From: Tyto alba
Lineage: Eukaryota; Chordata; Aves; Strigiformes; Tytonidae
NCBI RefSeq assembly: GCF_018691265.1
Contig: NW_024881316.1
Span: 11,406,819 to 11,470,818 of the forward strand
DNA length: 64,000 nt
Direction: 5' to 3'
In this document: positions 1 to 21,664 of the stretch, piece after piece
How positions within the stretch are numbered: position 1 is the stretch's first letter
Layout: the number at the start of each line of letters is the position of its first letter
The notes under the pieces: model-generated
The model's input: the letters and a program-made list of their open reading frames with translations, nothing else
Told to the model about the DNA's origin: nothing
Database searches by the model: none
Made by a program: the position numbers and the translations under genes

Positions 1-281
1 CCAAGTATTCAGGGGCAGAGTCAACAGTCTTCACAATCCAAGCACTGATGCTTAACTAAGTGACAGATTTTCTGATCAGATCTTCAGATTTTTTCCTTCT
101 CAAGGAGGACTCAAGAAGCTCCTCAAGTGCTACATGTTCCAACCTCTGCCCTAGCATTTACAAAACAAAAATTAATGCATAATTTCTAGGCATGGCTCAT
201 CACCTCATTATTTAATATAGTGACCGTTATTTTTCTGTGCATCATTCTAACCACACATATAATTCAGCGAACAGAGGTGAA
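1..281. other. intergenic, downstream of C6orf163
   Basis: A/T-rich sequence below the candidate poly(A) signal of C6orf163. No open frame, repeat or RNA gene was recognised. By synteny the next gene off the edge would be CFAP206. Confidence 0.4.
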
Positions 282-287
282 TTTATT
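282..287 (-). terminator. C6orf163: candidate C6orf163 poly(A) signal
   Basis: AATAAA on the minus strand (TTTATT on plus), about 75 nt past the stop codon. It is the only canonical hexamer seen between the stop and the window edge. The 3' UTR would be about 100 nt. Confidence 0.55.
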
Positions 288-361
288 TTTCAGCATCACC
301 TACTGTAGTTCTGTTTACCCATGGCTGTGAATCTCATGCTTCTAATACTGGTTCTCTTATA

Positions 362-10544
<10,183 letters not shown>

Positions 10545-10550
10545 TTTATT
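10545..10550 (-). terminator. SMIM8: candidate SMIM8 poly(A) signal
   Basis: AATAAA on the minus strand, about 150 nt past the SMIM8 stop codon, and the first canonical hexamer downstream. It implies a short 3' UTR. Confidence 0.6.
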
Positions 10551-10698
10551 TGTACAGGCACAGCATTTTATAAAGCAATTTAAATTGGATTAAATAACAA
10601 GAGAAACATTTATCTCTTATTTCAAAGGACAGAGAAAAAAAACAGTCATTGCCTTGAAAAGTCCTGTGACTGATTTGATGATTTCCTTCCTTACATTC

Positions 10699-10857
10699 TC
10701 AGTCCCACTTGGAAGTTTTCCTCCTCATATACCTGGACCCCTCACTGTCGATCACTTCATAGAGTTCCTTTTTATTCTCTACTGTTGCATGCAAATAACC
10801 AAGGTAGGCCACACAGAGGGTAATTGCTATGAGTCCAAATGCCATCACAGGTTTGTT
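10699..10857 (-). CDS. SMIM8: SMIM8 coding exon 2 (membrane segment and tail)
   Basis: Acceptor TTTTCTTGTCAG after a long pyrimidine tract, then 52 codons beginning [10 protein letters not shown] and ending TSKWD, with TGA at 10701-10699. Confidence 0.95.
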   Translation of the reverse strand, partial: NKPVMAFGLIAITLCVAYLGYLHATVENKKELYEVIDSEGSRYMRRKTSKWD

Positions 10858-11907
10858 CTGACAAGAAAAAAAAAAATTAGTCAAAACACTCCATTTAACA
10901 CAAACATTACATTCTTCTATCTTAGCTTAGAAAGTTAACAGTAAACTATTGTGACAACTGCAAAAAATCATCACTGCCTTCTTGCAGACTGATCCAAATG
11001 ATTTTGATAAGCAGCAAGAAGGGAGACTCCACTTTCTGATAGCAAAAGGAATTCCCTTTGAAGAAGATGATTCTTTCTGGAGACAGAACATCACATTGTC
11101 CAGTGCTCTGTCCTTTGCTGGTCGCAAATGCTGCTTGAGCATGAATGAACTAGCCAAAACCAACTACTAAAGGTAACTACTACAACCTTCTAACAGAATT
11201 CATCTGGGTGTACTACTGGGACAATGCACTCTGCTCCTGCCAAGCACCCTTAATTATATTCCTCTAAAATATACCATGAAAACATATCACAAAATCTACT
11301 TTTATTATATGCACAAAATTCCATCCAGTCTTGCTGGGTTCTGCAAGTTCTGCAAGATACCTGAGTATCATCAACTTAACTATAAAAGCAAGAAAAAAAA
11401 AAACATTGAAAAACTACCAAAAGTCCCCTTCTTTCACATAAAAAAGCTTGCATTTTATGATTTGTTCCCTTTTAAATATTAAAGAGGACTCCTATTACTT
11501 AACCTGTCATATTACATGGGTAATATTCCTGTAAAGTCTTTCTGAAAGCAACTTGGCTAGGTACAAAAGAATCAGACAATATAACAGTGAAATAAAAGCT
11601 GTAATAGACAGTGTAATGTTCTGGGCTCTTAACAATCAGTGGAAAAAAAAGCAAAAATATCTACAGTTACATTACTAGGCAGTTTGCATACAAGGAGATG
11701 GTTATATAATGCAAACAGAATTGCAATGATTATTTTAAAGCAACTGTGTCTCTACAAGCATAGTTTCTCTCAGAATGAGCCTCTTACAGGTTTAATGAAA
11801 AGCTCTGGGTTCACAGCTCGGAAGAGCATAGTTGTCTGAACGCTCCTCAGTCCTGGTTTTCTCTCTTTGGGTATTTCACTTTCATTTGGAGGTTTGATGG
11901 AAGACAT
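10699..11907 (-). CDS. SMIM8: SMIM8 orthologue, small integral membrane protein 8 (gene span)
   Basis: Two minus-strand coding exons (11788-11907, 10699-10857) give 92 residues, close to the 97 I recall for human SMIM8. The N-terminal 40 residues are polar and carry the conserved block [16 protein letters not shown] single hydrophobic stretch ([20 protein letters not shown], about residues 44-63) is the membrane helix. A charged tail ends [10 protein letters not shown]. There is no signal peptide, so it is probably a single-pass membrane protein whose role is not established. The start at 11907 gives the family N-terminus. The phase-0 junction CCT/GTAAGAG to TTGTCAG/AAC is clean. The gene sits between C6orf163 (same strand) and GJB7 (opposite strand), as in mammals. 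Confidence 0.95.
10858..11787 (-). other. SMIM8: SMIM8 coding intron
   Basis: A 930-bp phase-0 intron. A/T-rich with short A runs; nothing else is seen. Confidence 0.75.
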
Positions 11908-11929
11908 TTTAATTAATGTTAAATACTTC
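11788..11929 (-). CDS. SMIM8: SMIM8 coding exon 1 (22 nt of 5' UTR plus 40 codons)
   Basis: Acceptor CTGTTTTTAG precedes 11929. After 22 nt of 5' UTR, ATG at 11907-11905 opens 40 codons ending PELFIKP, and the donor is GTAAGAG. The acceptor upstream of the ATG shows that at least one non-coding exon precedes it. Confidence 0.92.
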
Positions 11930-13025
11930 CTAAAAACAGAAAGAAAAATAGATGTAATTTTCAAAAAAAACTGAAAGAACTACATCCACTGAATATGAGT
12001 TCACGCTCAGCATTTCTTACACTTCTTCCAGCATGAATTTTTGTGTATATATTAACAATTGCCTTTGGTGTTACCTAACACTCCCTACTTAAGCACACTG
12101 ATTTTCTATCCTGTCAATTTTGTGCATCCTAAAATCAACTTTTGGAGATGCACGTCTTTACACAGCAAATGTAAGTTTCCTGATAATGGGCTTGGGTTTT
12201 TTTTACTTGCCTTTGGCTAATGCTTAAGCTACCAGCGCACAGAGTAGCAGTCTCGAGACCACTGGCTAAAAAGACAACGACAGGGAACATTTTAAAAAAA
12301 TTTCTTTTTTTAAACCTTACACGTGAGAGGACAGCTCACGCCCCACTGTAGCAGTCTATCCACCCACCCCCGCAGCCCCGGGACTCGGGTCTTTTACACC
12401 CAAGGGGCAGGTCACCCGCACGATGCCACCTGAGCAACGGCGAGCAAAACACACTCTTGGTTATCCCCGCTTACTGAGGGGCAGAGGAGACACGGTGCTA
12501 AACCCCACCCCCCCGCGCCGTACTTTACCCGAGTGGAGCACAGCCGGGGACCCGGGGGCAGGACTCCCAAACTCAACCCAAGACTCGCCGCGGAGCTCCT
12601 CCCGCACGGCCCCGAGGCACAGCGGGGACGTCAGGGCAGCATGGAGGCCGGGTAAAGGTGACCCCAGCGGCACAAGTCACTGCCAGGCACAGGGTGGCCC
12701 ACCGCCAGTCCACACGGGGAGGCGCAACCCCCCACAGCACCTCAACCGGTCTCCCCCGGACCGGCACCAACAGCGAGGGTAAAAAACCTCCCTCCCGCGG
12801 GCGGCGCGGGGGCAGCCCTGGCGCCGCTACCGGCATTAAGCTGGGGACGAAGCAGCACGGTTTCCCGGATGAAAAACCCGGCGGGGACGCACGCGGAACG
12901 AAGCCAGGCGGCCGCCGCCGCCATCGCTCCAGCAACGCCTCAGGGAAGCTGAGGGTGACCGTTAGCGCCTCGCGGCGACCGCGCGCCACATCCCCCCCTT
13001 CCCTCCCCCCCGCCCCACTACTCAC
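11930..13025 (-). other. SMIM8: SMIM8 5' intron
   Basis: Predicted intron between the donor at 13025 and the acceptor at 11931-11930. Its upstream two-thirds lies inside the CpG island. A second possible donor (CTCGG/GTAAAG, near 12530) would give an alternative first exon. Confidence 0.5.
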
Positions 13026-13090
13026 TCCTGGCCGCCACCGGGGCAGGAACGGGGCGGCGCTGCGCATGCGCGCTTGCGCCCCCCTCCTGC
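13026..13090 (-). other. SMIM8: predicted SMIM8 non-coding first exon (5' end uncertain)
   Basis: The minus strand reads GCGGCCAGGA/GTGAGT with the donor at 13025-13024, directly downstream of the NRF1 and GC-box motifs. Coding exon 1 has an acceptor before its ATG, so a non-coding exon is required, and this is the best donor in the island. The transcription start is a guess. Confidence 0.5.
13061..13071. promoter_or_regulatory. NRF1-type site TGCGCATGCGC
   Basis: Perfect 11-bp palindromic match to the NRF1 core (TGCGCATGCGC). It lies 35 bp upstream of the predicted SMIM8 donor and 4 bp from a GC box. NRF1 drives TATA-less CpG-island promoters, often bidirectional ones. Confidence 0.65.
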
Positions 13091-16000
13091 GCGGAGGCCC
13101 GGCCCCGCCCTTCCCCTCAGGGCGGCTGGCGGCGTGGGAGGGGAAGGCGGGGGGAGTTCTTCCTCCATGAGGTCGTGGTTTTCCTCCCTGAGCGCAGCTC
13201 CAAATTGTGAGCAGGAGGTGTGTGTGTGGGGGGGGGGGAAGGAAATTGGCTCGGTCGGAAGAGGAACGCTTCGCAGCTCCCGAGCGCCTGGCCTGCCTCA
13301 CGGCTCTGGAGCAGGCGTTGGTCGAAGGCTGTTGGACCTTGGTAACAGCAGTCCCCGGTAACCTGTGAACTCCCCGGGAGATGCACACAACTCGTCCAGC
13401 CGGTGTAAATCTTGATTCTCAGGGTAGCAGTAATTATTTTAAACGTGGGAAATGGAGAAAGTGGAGCGGGGAGATTCTCCTGCCTGTTGATCCCAGGTGC
13501 CGGGATCAGGAAGGGGTGTTTCATGTGGAGGTGCATCTCTGGAAGTGCAGTTGTTTGAGCAGAACACGCTGCGATTTAAGCATTCAGTTTCTCTGAACTC
13601 AAAATTTCAGGTGTCTGGAAACTCCTGGTTATGTAAATGCTGCTTTACATTGTTTGGTTTTCTCTTATTTGTAAACAGTAAAATTCATAAAACTACCAGG
13701 ACTGGAGAGGAAATGAAGCCCATGCAATTTCATCTGCCTGCTCTGTCTCTACTGACTGCCATTGGGCATTTTCACCTCTGTTAGAAAGAAGGATAGAAAT
13801 TTAAAATTTTGGAAAAACCAATACGTGGAGAGTAAGGAGAGACCCAGATTAGTACTCCTGTAGGTAACAGGAAGGCAGAACTGAGATGTGTGATGGATAA
13901 TATCGCAGAGATTTAGCTGCAGCCAGCTAGTGGATTAGTACATCTGTAGCTCTGGACTCACCAACACCAGCTCTCACTTCTTCATATCTGGAGGGTCTGT
14001 GAGGGGACTTTGGTGGAGCATCTGGTTATTGCAGATGTGGAGGCAGAGGGGCACAAACATAGAGGTCTGCAGACTCTCAGAACCACTTGCTCCCTGTTTT
14101 GTTTTGCAGTAATCAAATTGCCTTTTTTTAATTTTGTTTTTTTTTTTTTAAGATGGCAGAGTAATAGGATATTGCAGGTTAATTTGTCCCTTCGAAATCC
14201 AGATGGAGTATCTAAAAAAAAATTTTTTTTTTTTTTCTGTGTGTAAATATCATGAGGTGAGAAAAATAGTAGGGAAATAAGTTTTGGTGTCAAGAGAGAA
14301 TTGAGTGGTATGTCTGGGTTTTATGTCAACATTTAATTCACAGCATACCATCTGGTAGGTATTGTTTTGGCAGCATATGCCACATAGCTGATTTTGTTTG
14401 GAAACCATTCAGTAGAAAGTCACTTCTGAACGAAGGTTGTTGCTCTTGAAGCTGGTACAAGATTTTTGCCTGGGCCTTTGTTTTTGGGAAAGTAGCTTGG
14501 TTTTCTTGAGAGATGGAAGAGTTTTTACAGTGTTTTAGGAGATGTTCTGCATACAGCTCCCAAATAATTGACACATTGTATATGGGAATGCAAAACAGTT
14601 ACATCACCACACTGAGAAGTGCACTCACTTATCAGCATGTGCACCTCTTCCCAGCAGTTACTGTCATTAACTGACCCCATCCATGCAGATAAAACTTCTG
14701 GCCCAAAGTCAGCCAGGGTTATGATATTTTCCAGGTCATTGTAGGAAGGGTTTATGTCAAAATACATTTGCCTGGTAATGGTGGCAAGGATTGTTAGACT
14801 GCTGCTAGTTCTCTAGCACTTCCCATCCTTCTTCTGAAGGACAGGTAAGTCCCAGACATCATTGATGGAGGAAGAAATCATACACAGTACAAAGAACACC
14901 ATCAGCTGGAGAGAAAATATTCACCATATGAAGGGTTGAGGGATAAGACTTTATGTGTAGAAAGAGAAGCAGTGAGGGACGTGAAAATGGCATTGGGTTT
15001 TGATGTAAATGCTGGGAGTTGGCATATGTTGAGCAGGTGCCCACTAACCAGATTAACTCTGCAGTGAAGAAAAGCTTGGACTACTTACTGTTTCTAGTTT
15101 TGCTTTATGACTGTGGGAAAGTGTCTTATTTTATCTTTGATATGAATATTATGTTGCTGTCATCTGACCCAACAGGATGTTGAAATGGTCAATCCATCAA
15201 AGCTTATAAAGTCTGGCATCTTTTTATAGAAGAGACTCTATAAAGGGTAGAATTGTAAACGTCTGTGGTATTTCTGAGTCACCCATCCTCTTAATATCTG
15301 AGTATCTCTCCTGAAAAGTAACCATGCAAGAAAACCTTCATTTTTCCAAACCCGGGGCCGTTACTGAGATTTATTTTCCTTTGGGATTCCTCATTCAGTA
15401 TTGTGCTGTGTGCCGTGGCCATTCAGAACTCGACAGCAGTTTCTGCTTTTCTCGAGACTTGCATCCCTTATCACTTGAGCTGTAGAAGAGTCCCCGTTGG
15501 GAACAGAGCAAATCTGATGCTGTGTCCCACAGATGTCACAGGCATGCGGGAGCCAGCCCAACGCAGCCCAGGGAGCAGCAGCGTGCCTCTGCGTCTTTGC
15601 TGATTCACTTCATTGCTCCTGCTTATTTCAAGTGCCACACAGGAACAGAGATTCATGTTGTCTCCAAAATAAAGATAGGATTTCTCAGGCTACTGATAAG
15701 CGTATCCCTACTTTAGAGACAGAGTTACAGAGCTGTTGTGGACAGAAAAAAATCTTCTTGCATCAACATTGCGGCTTCGGCACTGGTATGACTTGTAGTG
15801 AGAGGGGCAACTTCCATCCCATGTGTGTGAGCATTTTCATACGTGAATGTGTAGTGTGTATTTTCATTCCTGCTTTGTCTGATTTTTACAATGTTTTATA
15901 CACCGTTTCATGATATTTTATTTAGAGTTGACAATTGGGACTTTTTTTGTCATGAACAAGTCTGGGGGAGAAAGGAAAGAAGAAATTAGGAATTACAAGT

Positions 16001-19000
16001 ACTTTTTCCACCTTGCACCTAATGGTGAGGGGAACTGTTATTGCACTGAGGCATGTGAATCAGTATTGCCATATTGGGGGCATAAATGCAGAAGAAAAAA
16101 CAAACAGATCTCCAGCTAGACAGAGGTGACACAGAGCTTTCTGTGTGGTCATTGCTCAGCTAACCTGAATCTCAAGAGTCCTTATGCTGCTTTTCAGTTG
16201 CTATCACTCATTTCTATCATATCAAGGAAGCAGAGTTTTCAGAGAGCAGCATGCAGTGGTTGCGACCCTACCACTGGCAATCCAACACAGTTTTAAGGCA
16301 ATATGCATTTTAAAACCCCAAATCTGCTAGAGTGAATCTTGTGTGTTTCATAACATTATGTGTATGTCTTCCATAACACTTGTTAGCCAGCTGTGTCTCT
16401 GAGAGATGGAGACAAACAAATCGCCCAGCCGTGCTTTCCAGCAAAGATTAAAGCAATTGTTATTCTTCGAATACTAATCAAGCTTATAAATCTTTTTAAC
16501 TGAATTCAATACGGAAGGGAAAAGGCACTTTGTTTGGTTCTACTTTCATTAATGAGTTGGCAAATTGTTTCCAACTGGGAACAAAATAATATCAAAACTC
16601 AAAGCATCCCCTCTGGAAAGAAAAAGCTGGCTTCTACTAAAGAGGAAGAAGAGAGCAGAGAAACATGTGCAGCGCTGAATTTGATCACTACAAGATTATA
16701 CAGCCAGGTACATTAGGGTGGGGTTTGAAGACAAACTTGAGCTAATCTAAAACCGCACTTCCAAAAAGGAGGGGACAAGGGGAAACCTGTTTTCACTTGT
16801 GGTTGCTGTGGCCTTCCTTGTGTGAAGACTCAGAATTGCTCAGCCTTGGAGTATACTGATTTTACTCCCTGGTCCAGCTGAAAACTGACATTGCCAGAGA
16901 AGAAAAAAGGAGAACAAATTTTGTTTTTCAGTTGGATGGGTAAGACGGTCTGATGTAAGCAGGGCAATGCAGCTGAGAAGGCAGTTGGAAGTGGGGGCAC
17001 AGACCAGGACTAACCTCTGCCTGTAACACCGGAGTTCCCAATCAACTGAAACTGAGATAAGTTAAAATCCTTCAGCTAGTGCCTTCTCTGATCTAGGCAC
17101 CCTTTAGATCTCAGGCAGGTAACACAGCTCCTAGGAACACTCCGATGGGTAGAAATTTCACAGGTTTAAGAGAGTGAACACTGTAGTAGGGGACTCTGAC
17201 ACTCTGTAATCTGGAGCTCTTCAGATTTTCTGCACCTTATAGTTGTATTTAAATACTGCTACATAACAAGTTACAGTAGAGTGGCAGTGTCTATATACTA
17301 GATACAGTGAAGATATAACTGTGGGTGTCATAAAGATGCTTAAACAGCTTTGACATTTAAGTGATGGGATTATAAACATGCAGTTCCAATTAATAAAAAG
17401 TGGGCTGTTGGGGCTTTTTTCTTTTCTGTTGCTATAGGACAGTTACCTTTAATGCCATAATAAAGTTTAGGTTTAAAGTTATACTTCAGCTTTCTCAGTA
17501 CTACAGGTATTCACAATATTCCTACGGTGATTTTTTGCTTTTGATTTACTGATGTGAACTGAACCTTATTCAGCTGGCCATGGCTTTTGTCAGGCATTTG
17601 GCAGCAGTACCGGCAGGAAGGCGCTCGCCTGGCAGGCAGCTGGGAGGCTCTGCCTTGCCTGCACCAAGCTCTGGCACCTTCAGCCACCCTCTGGAAGCAT
17701 CAGCTTCTCAGGGGACAGTGCCTGATTCAGGCACGTGTGTTAGGCTACATGATACCCTCCTCTTCATAAAACTACTGAACATTCACATGTAATTCCCAGA
17801 TAAAAGCCACTGTAAGCTTAAGCTAAATAAATTATACTGTTAATAAATTATACAGTGAAGAATTCATTTAGGAGGCAAGTTCAGTCTTTCTGCTTTTTTT
17901 GTAACGTTACGCAGCAGTATAGCAACATCCCAGGTAAAAATGACTGCCAAAGCATTGATGCTTGATAAGATGCATAAGGCAGGACATAACCAATTACTTT
18001 GTTTTTAGTTATTAAAAATAAAGTTATGGGCTTTCTGGCGGGTAGTGGCTCAGCTGCCTCGCTCAATGTGGGAATTGATTAGCATATACAGTAACCAAAA
18101 TACATTTTAATAATAAAAACCAGGCTTCAGTTACTTGGAAAAACCACTATAATTTAAAATTTTAATACAAAGACCTGTCTAAACATTTGTGTAATGTATT
18201 GTTAGGAGTAATGTGTGCTTAAATAGTATTTTGTCTTTAGTGGACAATTTCCTTGCCCAAGAGAACGTGAAATACAAATCGGATGTAAAATGTCAAAGAT
18301 CAAGCAGGGTGGGAGTTAAGGCTCTTAAGTCAGTTATATGATTTCAGAAGGTTACTGTAATTCCATACAGCATTTTCAAGTTTTTCAAATGGACAAAAGT
18401 CTTCTGGAAAAAATGTAGAAGCCATACTATTGAAGGGGTGCTAAGAGTCATGAAGGCCTTTCTTACTATTTTGATGTTGCAGTAAAGCTAATATCGAAGA
18501 GAGAGCATGATAAGATGAAAGTTAGTAATGAAGCAGCACGTGCAACAGGGAGCTAGCCAGAAGCTCCATGGCATATGAAGAGCAGGATCTTTGTGTGGAG
18601 TCTTCTGTGCATACTCACGCAAGGTCGATGTGGCCAAGTGACTTCTCGGCTTGCACGCACACAGGCTACACGTGTCTCATAGAGGGTGACTTGTCATGGC
18701 CTGGGGCTTTGGACGCCCCAGCATGCGCGTCTTCTAGGTCGTGCCGTTTCTAATGTGAAAGCACCAAGCGTGCAGTGTTAGAGATGATGTTGATGAGCAC
18801 TCAAAGGATGCAGATGAAGCCTGAAACTTTAAACAAACGCCATAGTTTCCTCATATCTTTCTGATGATAAAAGACATGTTATGGTTCTGGTTTGAACAGT
18901 GTGCCAAGAGAGATGCTCAGGTTTCACTCTTTTAGTTTATATTACCTAGGAGACGAGCAGTTTCTATTTTCAAGGCGTAGAGCAGTAACTCCCTTTCTCG

Positions 19001-19545
19001 GAAATGAATCATTGGTTGTTAATACCACTGAAAGGCTGAGGTCCAGCTGTAATCAGTCACTGAGACACAGGTAGGTTAGAGGTTCCTGTTATAAAATACA
19101 GTTTTACTGAATGAGAAATAATAAGAGAAATTCTCTAACCGAGAAGTTGTTTTTCTAATGTCAAACAGGCTTGATAATAGCCTCATGAAAGTGTCCCATC
19201 AGCCAGCATAAACCATGGGTATAATCCTCTTTTCATTGCATTATTGCAGTACTTTATAACTACTAAGGAGTTACAAACTGTAATGTGGCCACTGACAGCC
19301 ACTTGTTCAAGTGGAAATCTTCTGACTTCGTTAATTCATTTTTTTTTTACGAGTTGCCTAAAGCTTTACAACAGTGGCCTGAATGGGGCAGTAATACTTA
19401 TTAACTTTGAAGATCATTTGCTGCAGAGGGAGTTTTTGTTTACATCAGGAGAGCATAGGAGAGAGAGATGGGTTATTTGTTTGGCATGAAGGTGTTGAGA
19501 AATCCAGTAGTAGTTGTGTGGGTGAAATATAGACATCACTACTTC

Positions 19546-19573
19546 AAAAAAAAAAAAAAAAAAAAAAAAAAAA
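19546..19573. repeat. poly(A) tract (A28)
   Basis: 28 uninterrupted A residues. No recognisable retrocopy lies upstream and no target-site duplication was seen. Confidence 0.9.
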
Positions 19574-21640
19574 GAAAAGTCAGTTTGTCTACTTCCGTGT
19601 TTATTTTTTTTTCTAATTACACAGTTTGCCAAAGTAACAAAGAAAACAGTGAACTGTGTCTGCCCTCTTTCAAAACCCATTCATTGCTGCGGAGGAGGGA
19701 TCACAGCAATTAGCAGCTGGCAAAGCATCACACTCAGCAGCTGCTGGAGTATTAAGTTGTGTTTGTGGTTTCCCTAAATACAAAATGAGACAGGATTTTG
19801 CCACCACTGGCTATAAAAAAGAATGCCAAGTGTGCTTAAAGTTACAAAGCCTACTGAAGATGTACTTTAGAAGTGATATTTTCAGAGAAGTGAATGTTTG
19901 GCAGCTAAGATCCTGAAGCCCAGAAAGGAGGACTTGTCCCAAGCCACTGCAGAAGCCTACAGGAAAGACAGGTATAAAAGCCAAACCAACCAGCTCTTGT
20001 CTAGTGCTAAATGACCAGCTGAGCCCTCTTTCATCTAGTCTTTTCCTTCCTGTAGTTGGTTGGCAGGTAAATACCTAGGCTGATGTTTTTACACACCACA
20101 TTTATATTTTAAGTACTATTTGTTTGTGGAATTATACTTTTAATATCACAGTACCCAGAAGTTTGTCTCTCCAAATGTATCAAAGGGCAAATTTCTTATT
20201 CTGAGGAGTTAAAAGTTAATAATAGGCATGAAACAGTGAAAGGTTAGAATCAGTAATGTAAGGAAGATGAAAGGAAGGGACGAGGCTATAAGAGACCATG
20301 GCTCTTTTCTTAGCTCTGCCTCTGATGTGCTCAGTGATGCTGGATAAACCATATCACCTCTCTGGTGGACATCTCCTCCTCCACAGCGCACGTTTTCTCT
20401 GTCTAGAAGGGTTTATACCAATGAAGTTCAATCTGAAGTGTTTATAGATTATTTTTCACTGATCTGTGAGAGAAGAGCAAGGTATTGCCAGTATGTTTAC
20501 ATCTGCCATTCAGGGACCTCCACTTCCACTGGAAGCATCTGAAATAGGTGGGAAACCTTTGGCTGGCATCAACCTGAGAACCATGGACTCTGCTGCACTA
20601 CCACCAGCAGCGGTCATGGCAGAAGTGAACAACTTGGCCAGCATACAGATCAGGAGGGCTGTGTTTGCTCATGGGTTGTCAAGCCTGACCTGGATTATTT
20701 CTGAAGAGCCTTAAAAAGCAGTGAGTATCAATACTGTGATACAGCTTTACTTACTTTGTGATAAGAGATGAATTGCCTGAACAAGGCAAGGTTAATTCTT
20801 ATGACTTCTCTGTTTTCTCTTGTTGGCTCTTTCATAAGGACCTGGAAATCGCTTTACATTGGCACTTTTACCATTGAACAAGAAACAAAGGTGTTGCAAA
20901 CTTAGTGACTTGTAGCAATAGTTTTTCAGCTCCTATTGCAGATATGCAACAGTTTGAATAGCTGGTGCATGCACAGCCTGGAAGAGTGACTTTGCATGGA
21001 GCTATATTGTCCCTTGGTGTTCCCAGAAGGTTTCCCACTCCCTCCTCTTCTGTAGTGGAGCACTGGAATAGATGCATGACACTGGGGTGGGGTGGTGGGG
21101 CTAGTTGAGCTTCCATCAATTTAAGAGCAGGTGGAACTGTCAGGAACCGTACAAAGTCTTCTCAGGGCCTGAGAATGAAGCAAATCACTGTTTCTGAGTC
21201 TGTGGACCTTACACATCTGGTAGTTGGTAAGGAAGCATTGGGTAGTCCATCAAACAAGCACAAAGATTCAGCAACCATCAAATGGATACACACTTCCTTA
21301 TATCAACAAACAAAGAAAATAAGGAGAAAACACTGTTACTAAATGAACATCTGATGTTAAGCTTCATTATTTGTTTGGTCGTTTATGGAAACCGTTGTGC
21401 CAGTGCTTTTTTTTTTTTTTCCTTTTCCTCATAACACTACGATGATTCTTGGTGTGTAAAGAAAAAAAGCACTGTGATGATGTTTTGATTAAATTGTAAA
21501 AAAAAAAAAGGAGAGGAGGAGCTCTCAAGTTTGTTGCCTCCTCTGCTTTTTTTATGATTCTGTATCCTCCTCTGTGATTTTCCATTTCTGCTCTTTGCTT
21601 TATTGGTTTTACCACTATTTATGGTTCTCTTTCTTCCTGT

Positions 21641-21664
21641 AAAAAAAAAAAAAAAAAAAAAAAA
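21641..21664. repeat. poly(A) tract (A24)
   Basis: 24 consecutive A residues followed by GGAAAAGAAAAAGGG. A T-rich tract lies 220 bp upstream near 21407-21420. No source gene was recognised. Confidence 0.9.

Larger units (their letters stand above)
12330..13340. promoter_or_regulatory. SMIM8: CpG island, SMIM8 promoter
   Basis: About 1 kb that is very G/C-rich and dense in CpG, in sharp contrast to the A/T-rich flanks. It contains a GC box (GGGGCGG, 13051-13057), an NRF1-type palindrome at 13061-13071, a GCCGCCAT motif at 12917-12924 (reverse of the YY1 core) and a G run near 13230. No TATA box is obvious. The predicted SMIM8 first exon ends inside it. Long open frames here on both strands are by-products of high GC. 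Confidence 0.85.

Noticed and set aside
12573..13388. Long minus-strand open frame (271 codons) and overlapping plus-strand frames in the CpG island
   Set aside because: High GC removes stop codons in all frames, frames on both strands overlap, composition is Pro/Arg/Gly-rich, and the SMIM8 structure explains the region as a promoter and 5' exon.
15403..15913. Cluster of overlapping plus-strand frames
   Set aside because: Two or three frames are open at once and a minus frame overlaps; no family resemblance.
19546..21664. Two poly(A) tracts as tails of processed retrocopies
   Set aside because: No coding similarity upstream of either tract and no target-site duplications seen.
21400..21664. 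T tract and A tract as arms of an inverted repeat
   Set aside because: The non-homopolymer flanks do not pair in inverted orientation.
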